Positions 18,434 to 25,991 of a stretch of DNA of 64,000 bases are shown in pieces. The position numbers and the translations under genes are program-made. The DNA lies in the NCBI GenBank assembly GCA_050246015.1, contig JBFWWU010000002.1:1-64000 (forward strand). Direction: 5' to 3'. Source of the stretch: JTS-AC122 sp050246015. Lineage in GTDB: Bacteria; Planctomycetota; Phycisphaerae; Phycisphaerales; UBA1924. Position 1 is the first letter of the stretch; the number at the start of each line of letters is the position of its first letter. The notes below the pieces were generated by a model. It was not told the origin of the DNA. It worked only from the letters and a program-made list of their open reading frames with translations, and made no database searches.

Positions 18434-18630
18434 CGCCTTTGGCGGGGCGCGAGCGGGGAACGGGGGCGGGAAGGGCGGGGAGAACGATACGTCGTCGATG
18501 ATCACCTTCTTCTTCGCGTCCCCGGTCGCGGACGATCGCTGCCGACTTGGAAAGGCGTTGAGGCGCGGCGAAGCGCACGAGAGTTTCGACGCCGCGGCGG
18601 GGGGTGGTGCTACACTTGGCGAAGAAACAT

Positions 18631-18702
18631 GCGGGCGTAACTCAATGGTAGAGTGTCAGCCTTCCAAGCTGAATGTTGACGGTTCGAGTCCGTTCGCCCG
18701 CT
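18631..18702 (+). tRNA. tRNA-Gly (TCC anticodon)
   Basis: A complete cloverleaf. The acceptor stem GCGGGCG/CGCCCGC is perfect, the D-arm holds ACTC/GAGT, the anticodon stem TCAGC/GCTGA encloses loop CTTCCAA (anticodon TCC), and the T-arm is GACGG-TTCGAGT-CCGTT. The CCA end is not encoded. It is the left of two tRNA-Gly genes, in opposite orientation, that bracket an accessory region. Confidence 0.97.
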
Positions 18703-18796
18703 TTGGCGATAGGTCGGGGTGAAGCCGGGACGTGCGGCGCGGGCCGTGAGGGGTTTAAGGGTGTGACCATCTGTTTGAGCCGGACCGCGCACGCTC

Positions 18797-18825
18797 CCCC
18801 CTCCCCCCCCCCCGCCCGCCCGCCC
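18797..18825. repeat. Poly-C tract
   Basis: About 29 nt of almost pure C on the plus strand in the gap between tRNA-Gly and the VIT gene. It may be a slippage-prone site, and the exact length should be treated as unreliable. Confidence 0.5.
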
Positions 18826-18923
18826 CGCCGGCTCGCGCCGGGCGGCTCAGTTGAACATAGCATGGACACAACCGCGTTCAAAGCCTGGCTGCGTGCGTGG
18901 TGTTATTGTGCATAGAAGTCGAT

Positions 18924-19613
18924 ATGCGACACGCGGAATCACACCGGTCACACCGCATCGGCTGGCTCCGGGCAGCGGTGCTGGGAGCGAACGACGGCAT
19001 CGTCTCGACCGCGAGCCTGATCGTCGGTGTCGCCGCGGCTGATACCGAGCGGAGCGGGATCGTGGTGGCGGGGCTGGCGGGGCTGGTGGCGGGCGCGATG
19101 TCCATGGCCGCCGGTGAGTACGTGTCGGTCAGTTCGCAGGCCGACACGGAGGGAGCGGACCTCGCGCGAGAGCGCCATGAACTGGCGACGCAGCCCGAGA
19201 GCGAGCGCGCCGAACTCACGGCGATCTACGTCAAGCGCGGGCTCGATGAGAAGTTGGCGGGCGAAGTGGCGTCGCAACTCATGGCCAAGGATGCGCTCGC
19301 GGCACACGCCCGCGACGAGTTAGGCATCACCGAAGAACTGGCGGCCAGACCGGTGCAGGCGGCGCTGGCGTCGGCGGGAACGTTCACGGTCGGGGCCGCG
19401 CTGCCGCTGCTGTTGGTTCTGGTGATGCCCAAGGGGTGGCTGGTGTGGGGCGTGTCGATCGCATCGCTGGGCTTTCTGGGGTTGTTGGGTTCGGTCGCGG
19501 CGCGCGCGGGTGGATCGCCGGTGCTCAGGTCGGCCGCCCGCGTGACGTTCTGGGGCGCGCTGGCGATGGGGCTCACGGCGGGCGTCGGGGCGCTGTTTGG
19601 CGCACGGGTCTAG
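18924..19613 (+). CDS. VIT/CCC1-family divalent-metal transporter (Fe/Mn)
   Basis: An integral inner-membrane protein of 229 residues from ATG 18924 (MRHAESHRSHRIGWLRAAVLG); a GTG at 18897 is possible but unlikely. It has the family signature GANDGIVSTASLIVGVAAA in helix 1 and GAMSMAAGEYVSVSSQAD in helix 2. A charged cytoplasmic metal-binding region (about 80-140, SERAELTAIYVKRG, LAKDALAAHARDELG) and three further helices complete the fold (ALPLLLVLV, GVSIASLGFLGLLG, GALAMGLTAGVGALFGA). Members export or sequester Fe2+/Mn2+. It lies in the tRNA-bounded accessory region and has no obvious partner gene. Confidence 0.92.
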   Translation: MRHAESHRSHRIGWLRAAVLGANDGIVSTASLIVGVAAADTERSGIVVAGLAGLVAGAMSMAAGEYVSVSSQADTEGADLARERHELATQPESERAELTAIYVKRGLDEKLAGEVASQLMAKDALAAHARDELGITEELAARPVQAALASAGTFTVGAALPLLLVLVMPKGWLVWGVSIASLGFLGLLGSVAARAGGSPVLRSAARVTFWGALAMGLTAGVGALFGARV

Positions 19614-19634
19614 GCGGAGGCCAAGCCGGGTGCG

Positions 19635-19817
19635 GTGTCGGGGTTGGCCGCGCGGATCGCTCGGCGACGACGCGGTACCAAGACCGACAACCGCGGCCGC
19701 ACGATCGAAGGCGGGACGGCTGGTGATCGCGGTCAAGTTCAAACGCCGATGCGACCGGACGGCCGGGTGGCGATTCTGCCCCGACGTGTCGTAGCAACTC
19801 AAGCCTCTGCAGGTTGA
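19635..19817 (+). pseudogene. Relic of a tyrosine integrase (short)
   Basis: A 30-bp stretch at about 19680-19709 encodes KTDNRGRTIE and matches the integrase at 20971-21000 (KTDDRGRTID) at 26 of 30 bases. In that family the motif sits just before the HxxR box. Nothing recognisable follows, so the stretch is read as decayed integrase DNA. Only this short match supports it. Confidence 0.3.
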
Positions 19818-19900
19818 GGCAGGAGCCGTCCACGCGTCGTCCATTGACGCCGACCCGCGATCCATCGGTGTGAGCCCGCGTTTTGGGACTATTATTTTTC

Positions 19901-20422
19901 ATGAGCCATCCCGCGTCGATGAGGAGTGAGTCGGCAAGTTCCCGGCGGTGGCGTCGCATCGCGCTCGCCGTTTTCGCCGTCATCGCGTGCGGCTTCTTTG
20001 TGCAGTTGGCGATGTGGGCCACCACCAAGCGGCAGTCGGGCGTGCGTGCCATTGTGCACAGCCGCTTGCATCTGGTCGCTCAGGCGGCGAGCATCTATCA
20101 GCAGCACAAGGGCGTGGCACCTACGTTGGATGGTCTGCTCGCCTCAGGACTAATAGACCCGGCGAGTCTGAGCGAGTTCTCGCGAGTTCAGCCGACGACC
20201 GGCGGTGCGGATCCCTCGAAAATGGTTCCTATCCTGGTTCAGACTGTCCCGTGCCGCGCGGTGCGCAAGGGAGAGGCGTGGGGCGGCCCGGGCGAGACGA
20301 TTGACAAGGACCTGCCCGCCAAGCGCTTTCTGCTGATGCCGGACTGGACAGTCGCCGGGATGGACGAACCGGATTTTCAGCGCGAGTGGGCCGCCAAACT
20401 CTGGCTGAGCCCGCTCAAGTGA
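19901..20422 (+). CDS. Hypothetical protein with one N-terminal membrane helix
   Basis: 173 residues from ATG 19901 (an upstream TTG at 19883 is weaker). A basic N-terminus (SASSRRWRRIALA) leads into one membrane helix (LAVFAVIACGFFVQLAMWAT), then an extracytoplasmic region. Residues near VHSRLHLVAQAASIYQQHKG, followed by PTLDGLLASGLIDPASL, resemble the lead of type II secretion pseudopilin-like proteins, but no prepilin peptidase site is evident. Function unknown. It stands alone between the integrase relic and the truncated integrase. Confidence 0.65.
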   Translation: MSHPASMRSESASSRRWRRIALAVFAVIACGFFVQLAMWATTKRQSGVRAIVHSRLHLVAQAASIYQQHKGVAPTLDGLLASGLIDPASLSEFSRVQPTTGGADPSKMVPILVQTVPCRAVRKGEAWGGPGETIDKDLPAKRFLLMPDWTVAGMDEPDFQREWAAKLWLSPLK

Positions 20423-20514
20423 AACAACGGACATCTCAGAGGCGCGGTGCTTGCGCGTACCGCCGCGGCCGGTGACGCGGATATGACTCGCCCGCACCCA
20501 TCATCTGTGAATCA

Positions 20515-21216
20515 ATGCATGAGCGCGGCCCTCATCACCAGGTCCTGCCGAAGTTGTCGGCCGCGACGCGCGAGAACCTGCTGCGAATCGGTCGCGAGCG
20601 GGCGCTGATCTACACGCTCGTGCTCACCGGCCTGCGGAAGGGCGAACTGGCCAGCATCACCGTCGGGCAGGTCGATCTCGGCGGCCGGGTGCCGCACCTG
20701 CTGCTGAACGCCCGGGACGAGAAGAATCGACGCGGCTCGGAGATTCCGCTGCGAACCGACCTTGCGGCCGACATCCGCTTGTGGCTGGCCGACCGGCTGG
20801 CGTGCGCCCAGCATGCCGCCCGCGACATGGAGGAGCCGATCCCGGCGGCGCTCGCGAGCGACGAGCTGCTGTTTGACGTACCCGACGGGCTCATCCGAAT
20901 CTTCGACCGCGACCTGGTGTTCGCGGGTCTGGCCCGCGTCGAGCAGCGCGGCGGCAAGGAGGTCGTCGTCAAGACCGACGACCGCGGTCGCACCATCGAC
21001 ATCCACGCTCTGCGCCACACCTTCGGGACGCACCTCTCGAAGGCGGGCGTCCCGCTTCGGACGGCCCAGACCGCCATGCGGCACAGTGACCCAAGCCTGA
21101 CGGCAAACGTCTACACCGATCCGAAACTCCTCGACGTGGCCGGAGCGGTGGCGAGCCTGCCGGACCTACCGCTGATTGCGGTCGGCGGTCGTGATGCTGG
21201 GGTCGAGTCGCTTTGA
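20515..21216 (+). pseudogene. 5'-truncated tyrosine recombinase (integrase catalytic domain)
   Basis: 233 residues covering the catalytic half of a phage-type integrase of the kind common in planctomycetes. Active-site parts are visible: first Arg in TGLRKGELASI, the HALRHTFGTHL box (HxxR), the third-box MRHSDPSLTANVYTDP with His and the Tyr nucleophile. The usual N-terminal arm-binding and SAM-like domains, about 150 residues, are missing. The 90 bp upstream show no matching frame, so the gene is treated as truncated. Its 3' end overlaps the antiporter gene by about 50 bp in convergent orientation. It could retain catalytic residues but is unlikely to act as a complete integrase. Confidence 0.75.
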
Positions 21217-22986
21217 CAGCGCTGTAAACAACTCTCGGTCCATTGCGCTCGCCACAGCAACCTCGGCGACGACGACCTCGTCCGCGCCCAGCGATAGGGC
21301 CCGCATCTTGCCGGAGAGGAACTGGGTCCGCACGCCGATGAAGACCTCTGGCGCGGCCTGGCGCACGGCCGCAACTGCGCGCAGCGCGGCATCGTCGTCG
21401 GGGATGGTCACAATGACAGCCACCGCGTCGCTGATGCCCGCCGCGTCCAGCACGTCGGGGTTGCTGATGTCGCCATAAACGACCCGGCGGCCAGCGCTGG
21501 CCTGTCGCTGGACGGTCGATGCGTTGAGATCGACGATGACGTACGGCACGGACATGGACGCCAGCCGATCCGCAATAGCGCGCCCGCCCGGTCCGAAGCC
21601 CGCGATAACGACGTGCCGCTGCGGCTTCGCATCGGGCGGGGCTTGAACCGCGGCGGATTCCGAAGGGTCTTCGCTCGCGGGCGTCGGGGCGGATTCGGGA
21701 CCGGGCGCGCTGGGAGCCGGGTCTTGCAGCGCGCTCGAACGCACCCACGGCGCGAGGGGAAGGCGCGTGAGCCGCCCGCCAAGCGCGTGCGCGGGGCCGA
21801 CCAAGAGGGGCGTCGCCACAAGCGTGAGCGCGGCGACCGCGACCGCCAGCGCAGCCTGCTGCGGCGAGATGATCGCAAGCCCTGTAGCAGCGGCCAGCAG
21901 CACGAAGGTGAACTCGCCCGCGTTGATGTTGTATACGCCGGTAAGGACCGAGCCCCGCCCGGTCATACCCGCCACCCAGCAGCACCCCGCCGTGACGATG
22001 AGCTTGATCGCCATGAGCGCGACGGCCAGCCCCAGCACCAGCGGCAGGTTGCTCGCGACCAGAGCCGGGTCCACGACGAGCCCCACCGAGATGAAGAAGA
22101 CCGCCATGAGCAGGTCGCGGGTGGGGCCGAGTTGTCCCACCAATTGATACCGCAGGGGCGTTCCGCCGAGCATGACGCCCGCGAGGAACGCGCCCATCTC
22201 GGGCGAAAAGCCGATCCAGTTCGTCCACGCCGCGCTGAGCAGGGCGATGGCCGCGGCACAAAGCAGCAGGGTTTCCTGCGACTGCAACTTTGCCACCCGC
22301 TGCATGACCTTGGGCAGGAGCAGACCGGCGACGGCAAGCATGACCCCCACGCCGCCCACGGCCTTGGCGGCCGCCAAAGCCTTGTCGCCGATGCCGCTGC
22401 CGCCCGCGTTTGCGCCAGACGCTCCGGCCCACGCCGCGATCAGCGGGAAGGCGGCGAGCATGACCACGCCCGAAAGGTCGTCGAGGATGGAGAATCCCAT
22501 CGACACGCGCCCGTGGGCCTCGGTCAGTTCGCGCCGGGCTTGCAGCAGTCGGAGCGTCACCGCCGTCGAGGCGCTACACCCGGTCATCGACAGCGCGAGC
22601 GCGACCGGAGCGCTGAGCCCCACGCCCAGAAGGATGACCCAGAACACGACGATGTACAGTACCGTCGAGGCCACGGACAGCGTGACGATGCTCAGCGCAC
22701 CCCGGCCGAAGTTGCCCGTGTCGAACTGCAGACCGATCGTGAACAGCAGCAGCACCGTGGCCAGGTCCGTCACCGGCTGGGCGGCGCTCTCGCTAGTGAT
22801 CAGCCCGACCGCGTGCGGACCGACCAGCGCCCCGGCTAGCAAATAGCCCGGGATGGCCTCAACGTTGAAGTTTCGGCAGGCCACAGCCACCAACGCGGCC
22901 GCGCACAGCAAGACCAGCAGCACGACGACCAGCGGCTGGTCCGACGTGGGCTGCGCGGCGAGAAGAATGGATATCGGTGGCGTCAC
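21166..22986 (-). CDS. CPA2-type monovalent cation:proton antiporter with TrkA-N domain
   Basis: 606 residues from GTG 22986. Twelve to thirteen membrane helices over residues 1-420 (LVVVLLVLLCAAALVAVAC is the first), with the CPA2 motifs GYLLAGALVGPHAVG and LFTIGLQFD, and FSILDDLSGV carrying the conserved acidic pair. A low-complexity linker (about 430-465, Pro/Ser/Glu) leads to a Rossmann RCK/TrkA-N domain (HVVIAGFGPGGRAIADRLA, VDLNASTVQ), which senses NAD or a similar ligand. KefB/C-like potassium efflux or Na+/H+ exchange is the likely role. It lies inside the tRNA-Gly-bounded region and is not clearly linked to other genes. Confidence 0.92.
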   Translation of the reverse strand: MTPPISILLAAQPTSDQPLVVVLLVLLCAAALVAVACRNFNVEAIPGYLLAGALVGPHAVGLITSESAAQPVTDLATVLLLFTIGLQFDTGNFGRGALSIVTLSVASTVLYIVVFWVILLGVGLSAPVALALSMTGCSASTAVTLRLLQARRELTEAHGRVSMGFSILDDLSGVVMLAAFPLIAAWAGASGANAGGSGIGDKALAAAKAVGGVGVMLAVAGLLLPKVMQRVAKLQSQETLLLCAAAIALLSAAWTNWIGFSPEMGAFLAGVMLGGTPLRYQLVGQLGPTRDLLMAVFFISVGLVVDPALVASNLPLVLGLAVALMAIKLIVTAGCCWVAGMTGRGSVLTGVYNINAGEFTFVLLAAATGLAIISPQQAALAVAVAALTLVATPLLVGPAHALGGRLTRLPLAPWVRSSALQDPAPSAPGPESAPTPASEDPSESAAVQAPPDAKPQRHVVIAGFGPGGRAIADRLASMSVPYVIVDLNASTVQRQASAGRRVVYGDISNPDVLDAAGISDAVAVIVTIPDDDAALRAVAAVRQAAPEVFIGVRTQFLSGKMRALSLGADEVVVAEVAVASAMDRELFTALSKRLDPSITTADRNQR

Positions 22987-23049
22987 GACGCATTCTAAAC
23001 GCGAACGCGATCTGCGGCGAACCGATCGGCGGCCTCATCCCCGCCACAC

Positions 23050-23085
23050 CTTGCACAACCACTTGCACACGCGCTTGCACAAGCG
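23050..23085 (+). repeat. Three direct 12-bp repeats (CTTGCACA core)
   Basis: CTTGCACA recurs exactly every 12 bp at 23050, 23062 and 23074. The tract lies in the 245-bp gap between the antiporter and tRNA-Gly(CCC). Spaced repeats like these can be protein-binding iterons or the tail of a former integrase gene. Nothing else in the gap is recognised. Confidence 0.5.
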
Positions 23086-23231
23086 AGCGTCTGTCCAGGT
23101 CATTCCCTGTCATCGTGCGGCTGTTGGCCCCGATCCCGCCGTCCCCGCCAGCGTCGGAAGAACTCGCGGAATCTGCGGGGTTTGTCAACGAGAAGCCGCC
23201 GGTGTCATCGTGTGACATCGGCGGCGGTCAA

Positions 23232-23303
23232 AGCGGGCGAGGAGGATCGAACTCCCGACATTCAGCTTGGGAAGCTGACGTTCTACCGCTGAACTACGCC
23301 CGC
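23232..23303 (-). tRNA. tRNA-Gly (CCC anticodon)
   Basis: A full cloverleaf on the minus strand: acceptor GCGGGCG/CGCCCGC, D-arm GTTC/GAAC, anticodon stem TCAGC/GCTGA with loop TTCCCAA (anticodon CCC), T-arm TCGGG-AGTTCGATC-CTCC type. CCA is not encoded. It shares much of its sequence with the TCC gene at 18631, in opposite orientation. Confidence 0.96.
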
Positions 23304-23357
23304 GCGGTACTGATTCAAGTGTAGCACTCTTTCGTTGAGGTGCAATCACGCTTACCG

Positions 23358-23387
23358 GGTAGTGAGTCAGCAAACTGACCCACTACC
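23358..23387. repeat. Hairpin repeat, copy 1
   Basis: Arms GGTAGTGxGTCAG and CTGACxCACTACC form a 13-bp stem with one mismatch and loop CAAA, just upstream of tRNA-Gly(CCC). It is related to the two termini of the 310-bp element next to it. Confidence 0.7.
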
Positions 23388-23399
23388 GCTTACCGTCTT

Positions 23400-23709
23400 G
23401 GTGGTGTCTCACTTTCAAACCACGAAACTACCACCGTCTTTGAGTCCGCAAACGCACCGTTCATCTTCTCAGGGCAGGTCCCATCCATCGCGGCGATGAC
23501 GCATCTCGCCTGTTGTCAAGGTGGAATCATCTTCCGAGGGCAGGGTAGTGAGCCACGGCTCGATCCTTCGGGGCCGCGAGACTGGCTCCTATTCCGGACA
23601 GCCGAGGCCTGGCGCATCGAGCCACGGCCGCGACGGCATGCCGATCGCGAGTTGGGATCTGTCGTGGGCGTCCGCCGGTAGTGTCTGGCTTTGGAAGTGA
23701 GGCACTACC
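23400..23709. mobile_element. 310-bp element with terminal inverted repeats (MITE-like or IS remnant)
   Basis: The left end (23400) reads GGTGGTGTCTCACTTTCAAA. The reverse complement of the right end (from 23709) reads GGTAGTGCCTCACTTCCAAA. They match at 17 of 20 positions. Each end is also internally palindromic (GGTGGT/ACTACCACC at 23400-23435; GGTAGTG/CACTACC at 23677-23709). The interior holds one more GGTAGTG copy near 23544 and no convincing gene; a 61-codon frame (23496-23681) has no recognisable product. The structure fits a miniature inverted-repeat element or the remains of a small insertion sequence. No target-site duplication was identified. Confidence 0.6.
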
Positions 23710-24655
23710 CGTCCGCCGTGCACGAGGAATCGCGGCGTCAGGCGCCGTACGATCCTTCGTGACAGCGAAGCCGGGACTCTTGGCGTTCGGCCGGGGAGTG
23801 ATCGCGGGGTTTGTGAAGCATGACGTGATGTCTCTGTCGGCGGCGGTGGCCTTTTACACCGGGCTCTCGTTCGCGCCACTGGTGTTGCTGCTGGTCACCA
23901 TCGGCGGGTTTCTCGGCGATGCCACTCAGAACGAACTGATCCGGTTCTTTGATCAGCAACTCGGTCCCAGCGCGGGAGACGTCACGCAAGCCGTGATCGA
24001 CAACGCGCAGCAATCACAGGCCAAGGCGGAGGGATGGCGGTGGCTTCTGGGGACGTCTCTGCTCGTGCTCTCGGCCAGCGCCATCTTCGGGCAGTTGCAG
24101 TCGTCGCTGAACATCATCTGGGAGACTCAGGGCAAGGCCAGTTCTGGGGTTCTGAACTGGCTTCGCCGGCGGCTGATCTCCATGGGCATGGTGTTCGCGA
24201 TGCTCTTTATCCTGCTTGTTTCGCTTGTGGTATCGTCGGTCATCGAGCATGTCGTTCCGACCGGGCAGGCGTTGGTCGGGCGGCTGGTGGCCTTTATCGG
24301 ATCGTTCCTCGTGGCGGCGCTGCTGTTCGCGGCGATCTTCAAGGTGCTGCCGGACCGGCCCATTGCGTGGCGCGACGTGTGGTGGGGAGCGGGGGTGACG
24401 GCGGGGCTGTTCTCCGTGGGCAAACTGGCGGTGTCACTGTACCTGGAACACGGCGGAGTCGGGGAGAGTTACGGCAAGGCCGCGGGCGCGCTCATCGCGC
24501 TGCTGGTGTGGGCGTACTACTCGTGCACGATCCTGTTTCTTGGCGCGGAGATTACTCGGCACTACGCGCAGCATCGGGTGGCGCGCCGGGAGCGGATGGG
24601 GGGACCAGGGCCTGATGTCCCGCATCGACGCGCGGGGCAGGGCGCTACAGGGTAA
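23681..24655 (+). CDS. YihY/BrkB-family inner-membrane protein
   Basis: The frame opens at GTG 23681 inside the right terminal repeat of the 310-bp element, so the true start is probably further in, for example GTG 23759 (VTAKPGLLAFGRG). Family features are the AVAFYTGLSFAPLVLLLV helix, SASAIFGQLQSSLNIIWE, the KVLPDRPIAWRDVWWGA loop, and the C-terminal GAGALIALLVWAYYSCTILFLGAE helix. About six membrane segments in total. YihY/BrkB proteins are widespread and their biochemical role is not established. The last 30 residues are polar and unlike the family. Its 3' end overlaps the DUF1552 gene by 11 bp, convergently. Confidence 0.88.
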   Translation: MSGFGSEALPVRRARGIAASGAVRSFVTAKPGLLAFGRGVIAGFVKHDVMSLSAAVAFYTGLSFAPLVLLLVTIGGFLGDATQNELIRFFDQQLGPSAGDVTQAVIDNAQQSQAKAEGWRWLLGTSLLVLSASAIFGQLQSSLNIIWETQGKASSGVLNWLRRRLISMGMVFAMLFILLVSLVVSSVIEHVVPTGQALVGRLVAFIGSFLVAALLFAAIFKVLPDRPIAWRDVWWGAGVTAGLFSVGKLAVSLYLEHGGVGESYGKAAGALIALLVWAYYSCTILFLGAEITRHYAQHRVARRERMGGPGPDVPHRRAGQGATG

Positions 24656-25991
24656 GAAGGCCCGTGCTATCGCCGAACGCTTCGGGCCGGCAACCGCATC
24701 GCTCGAGCATCGCGAGATAGAGGTTGCAGAGCGGGGTTTCTGGGGGATGGCGAAGGAGGCGGCCGGTGACGACGTCGCCCCCGCCGCGGCCCGCGACGAG
24801 GATCGGCAGGTTCTCGTGGTTGTGCCGATTGCCGTCGCTGATGCCGCTGCCCGAGAGGATGAGCGAGTGATCCAGGAGCGAGCCGTCGGCTTCGGGGGTT
24901 TCGGCGAGGCGCCGGATGAATCTGGCGAAGCGCTCCATGTGGAACCGATCGATGAGACGGATCTTGTCGATCATCTCCTGATTGTTCTGATGGTGCGAGA
25001 GATGATGGTGCCCGTCCTTGACGCCGATCTCGGGGAAGGTGCGGTTGCTGCCGTCGTTGGCGAGCATCAGCGTGCCGATGCGAGTGGTGTCGGTCTGGAA
25101 GGCGAGCAGGAGCATGTCGAACATCAGGTCGAAGTGCTCGCTGACTTTTTCGGGGACGCCCGCTGGACGCGGCGCATCGGGGAGCCTGGGGGGCTCGGCC
25201 TCATCGCGGGCGTGCTGGATGCGCTGCTCGATTTCGCGGACGGATGACTGGAACTGATCGATCTTGCGTCGGTCGCCGGGTCCGAGGCGGCCGGTGAGTT
25301 TTTTGGTGTCGTCCAGGACGAAGTCCAGGATGCTCTGGCGTCGGCTGAGCCGGTCGCTGGACGCGGCGGCCGCGGCCGCGTCGCCGAAGAGCTGGTCAAA
25401 GGCATCGCCCGGATCGACGATCTTGGGCATCGGGGTGGACTCATCGCGCCACGAGATGTTAGACGAGTAGGCGCAGGAGTATCCCGAGTCGCAGTTTCCC
25501 GACGAGGGCCCGTGCTCGCACCCCAGTTCGATGGAGGGCAGGCGTGTGCGGCGGCCGATGTGCGACGCCGCGATCTGATCGACGCTGGTGCCGTTGCGGA
25601 TATCGTTGCCGGCGGTTTTCCTGGCTTGTTGTCCGGTCAGGAACGACGCGGAGGAGCGGGCATGGTCGCCGGGTCCGTCGCCGTTGGCGCGGGCTTTCTG
25701 GAGCGTGAGCCCGGTGTGGATGTTGAGGTGTTGTCGGACGGAAGCGAGGGGCTCGAGCGACGGTGAGAGCGTAAAGGTGTCGCCGTCGGCTCTGGGCGCC
25801 CAGGCGTCGTAGTTCACGCCGTTGGGTGTGAAGATGAACGCGAGCCTCACGGGCGAGAGGGTCGGGTCACCCAGGCGTGTGGCGGCGGCGGCGGCGCGGC
25901 GGACGGGCACGCCCATCGCGTCAAGCCACGGCAGCGCCATCGACACGCCGATGCCGCGCAGCACCGTTCGACGCGAGATCGTCTTACTCAT
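24645..25991 (-). CDS. DUF1552 family exported protein
   Basis: 448 residues. The N-terminus has a twin-arginine motif (SRRTVLRGIGVSMALPWLDA), so export through Tat is expected. Family features include the AFIFTPNGVNYDAWAP start, HTGLTLQKARANGDGPGDH, the ASFLTGQQARKT region, SVDQIAA, and the HHHLSHHQNNQEMIDK histidine cluster followed by LSGSGISDGNRHNHENLPIL. This family almost always sits beside a DUF1592-type cytochrome, as here (8-bp overlap with the gene upstream). A Shine-Dalgarno (GGGAG) lies inside that upstream gene. A joint periplasmic redox or degradative role is presumed; the substrate is unknown. In planctomycetes the pair is multi-copy. Confidence 0.94.
   Translation of the reverse strand: MSKTISRRTVLRGIGVSMALPWLDAMGVPVRRAAAAATRLGDPTLSPVRLAFIFTPNGVNYDAWAPRADGDTFTLSPSLEPLASVRQHLNIHTGLTLQKARANGDGPGDHARSSASFLTGQQARKTAGNDIRNGTSVDQIAASHIGRRTRLPSIELGCEHGPSSGNCDSGYSCAYSSNISWRDESTPMPKIVDPGDAFDQLFGDAAAAAASSDRLSRRQSILDFVLDDTKKLTGRLGPGDRRKIDQFQSSVREIEQRIQHARDEAEPPRLPDAPRPAGVPEKVSEHFDLMFDMLLLAFQTDTTRIGTLMLANDGSNRTFPEIGVKDGHHHLSHHQNNQEMIDKIRLIDRFHMERFARFIRRLAETPEADGSLLDHSLILSGSGISDGNRHNHENLPILVAGRGGGDVVTGRLLRHPPETPLCNLYLAMLERCGCRPEAFGDSTGLLTL

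Noticed and set aside
18434..18630. Minus-strand fragment between the CgeB-like gene and tRNA-Gly with a possible KKKVIIDDVSFSP segment
   Set aside because: Looks like the tail of a beta-sandwich protein but the frame breaks upstream and no start is visible; too short to call.
18777..18850. Poly-C tract as a structured RNA or G-quadruplex regulator
   Set aside because: G-rich strand could form a quadruplex but nothing downstream supports a regulatory role.
23221..23324. Plus-strand frame reading through tRNA-Gly (GRGGSNSRHSAWEADVLPLNYAR)
   Set aside because: A known type of spurious frame through tRNA genes; the tRNA cloverleaf explains the sequence.
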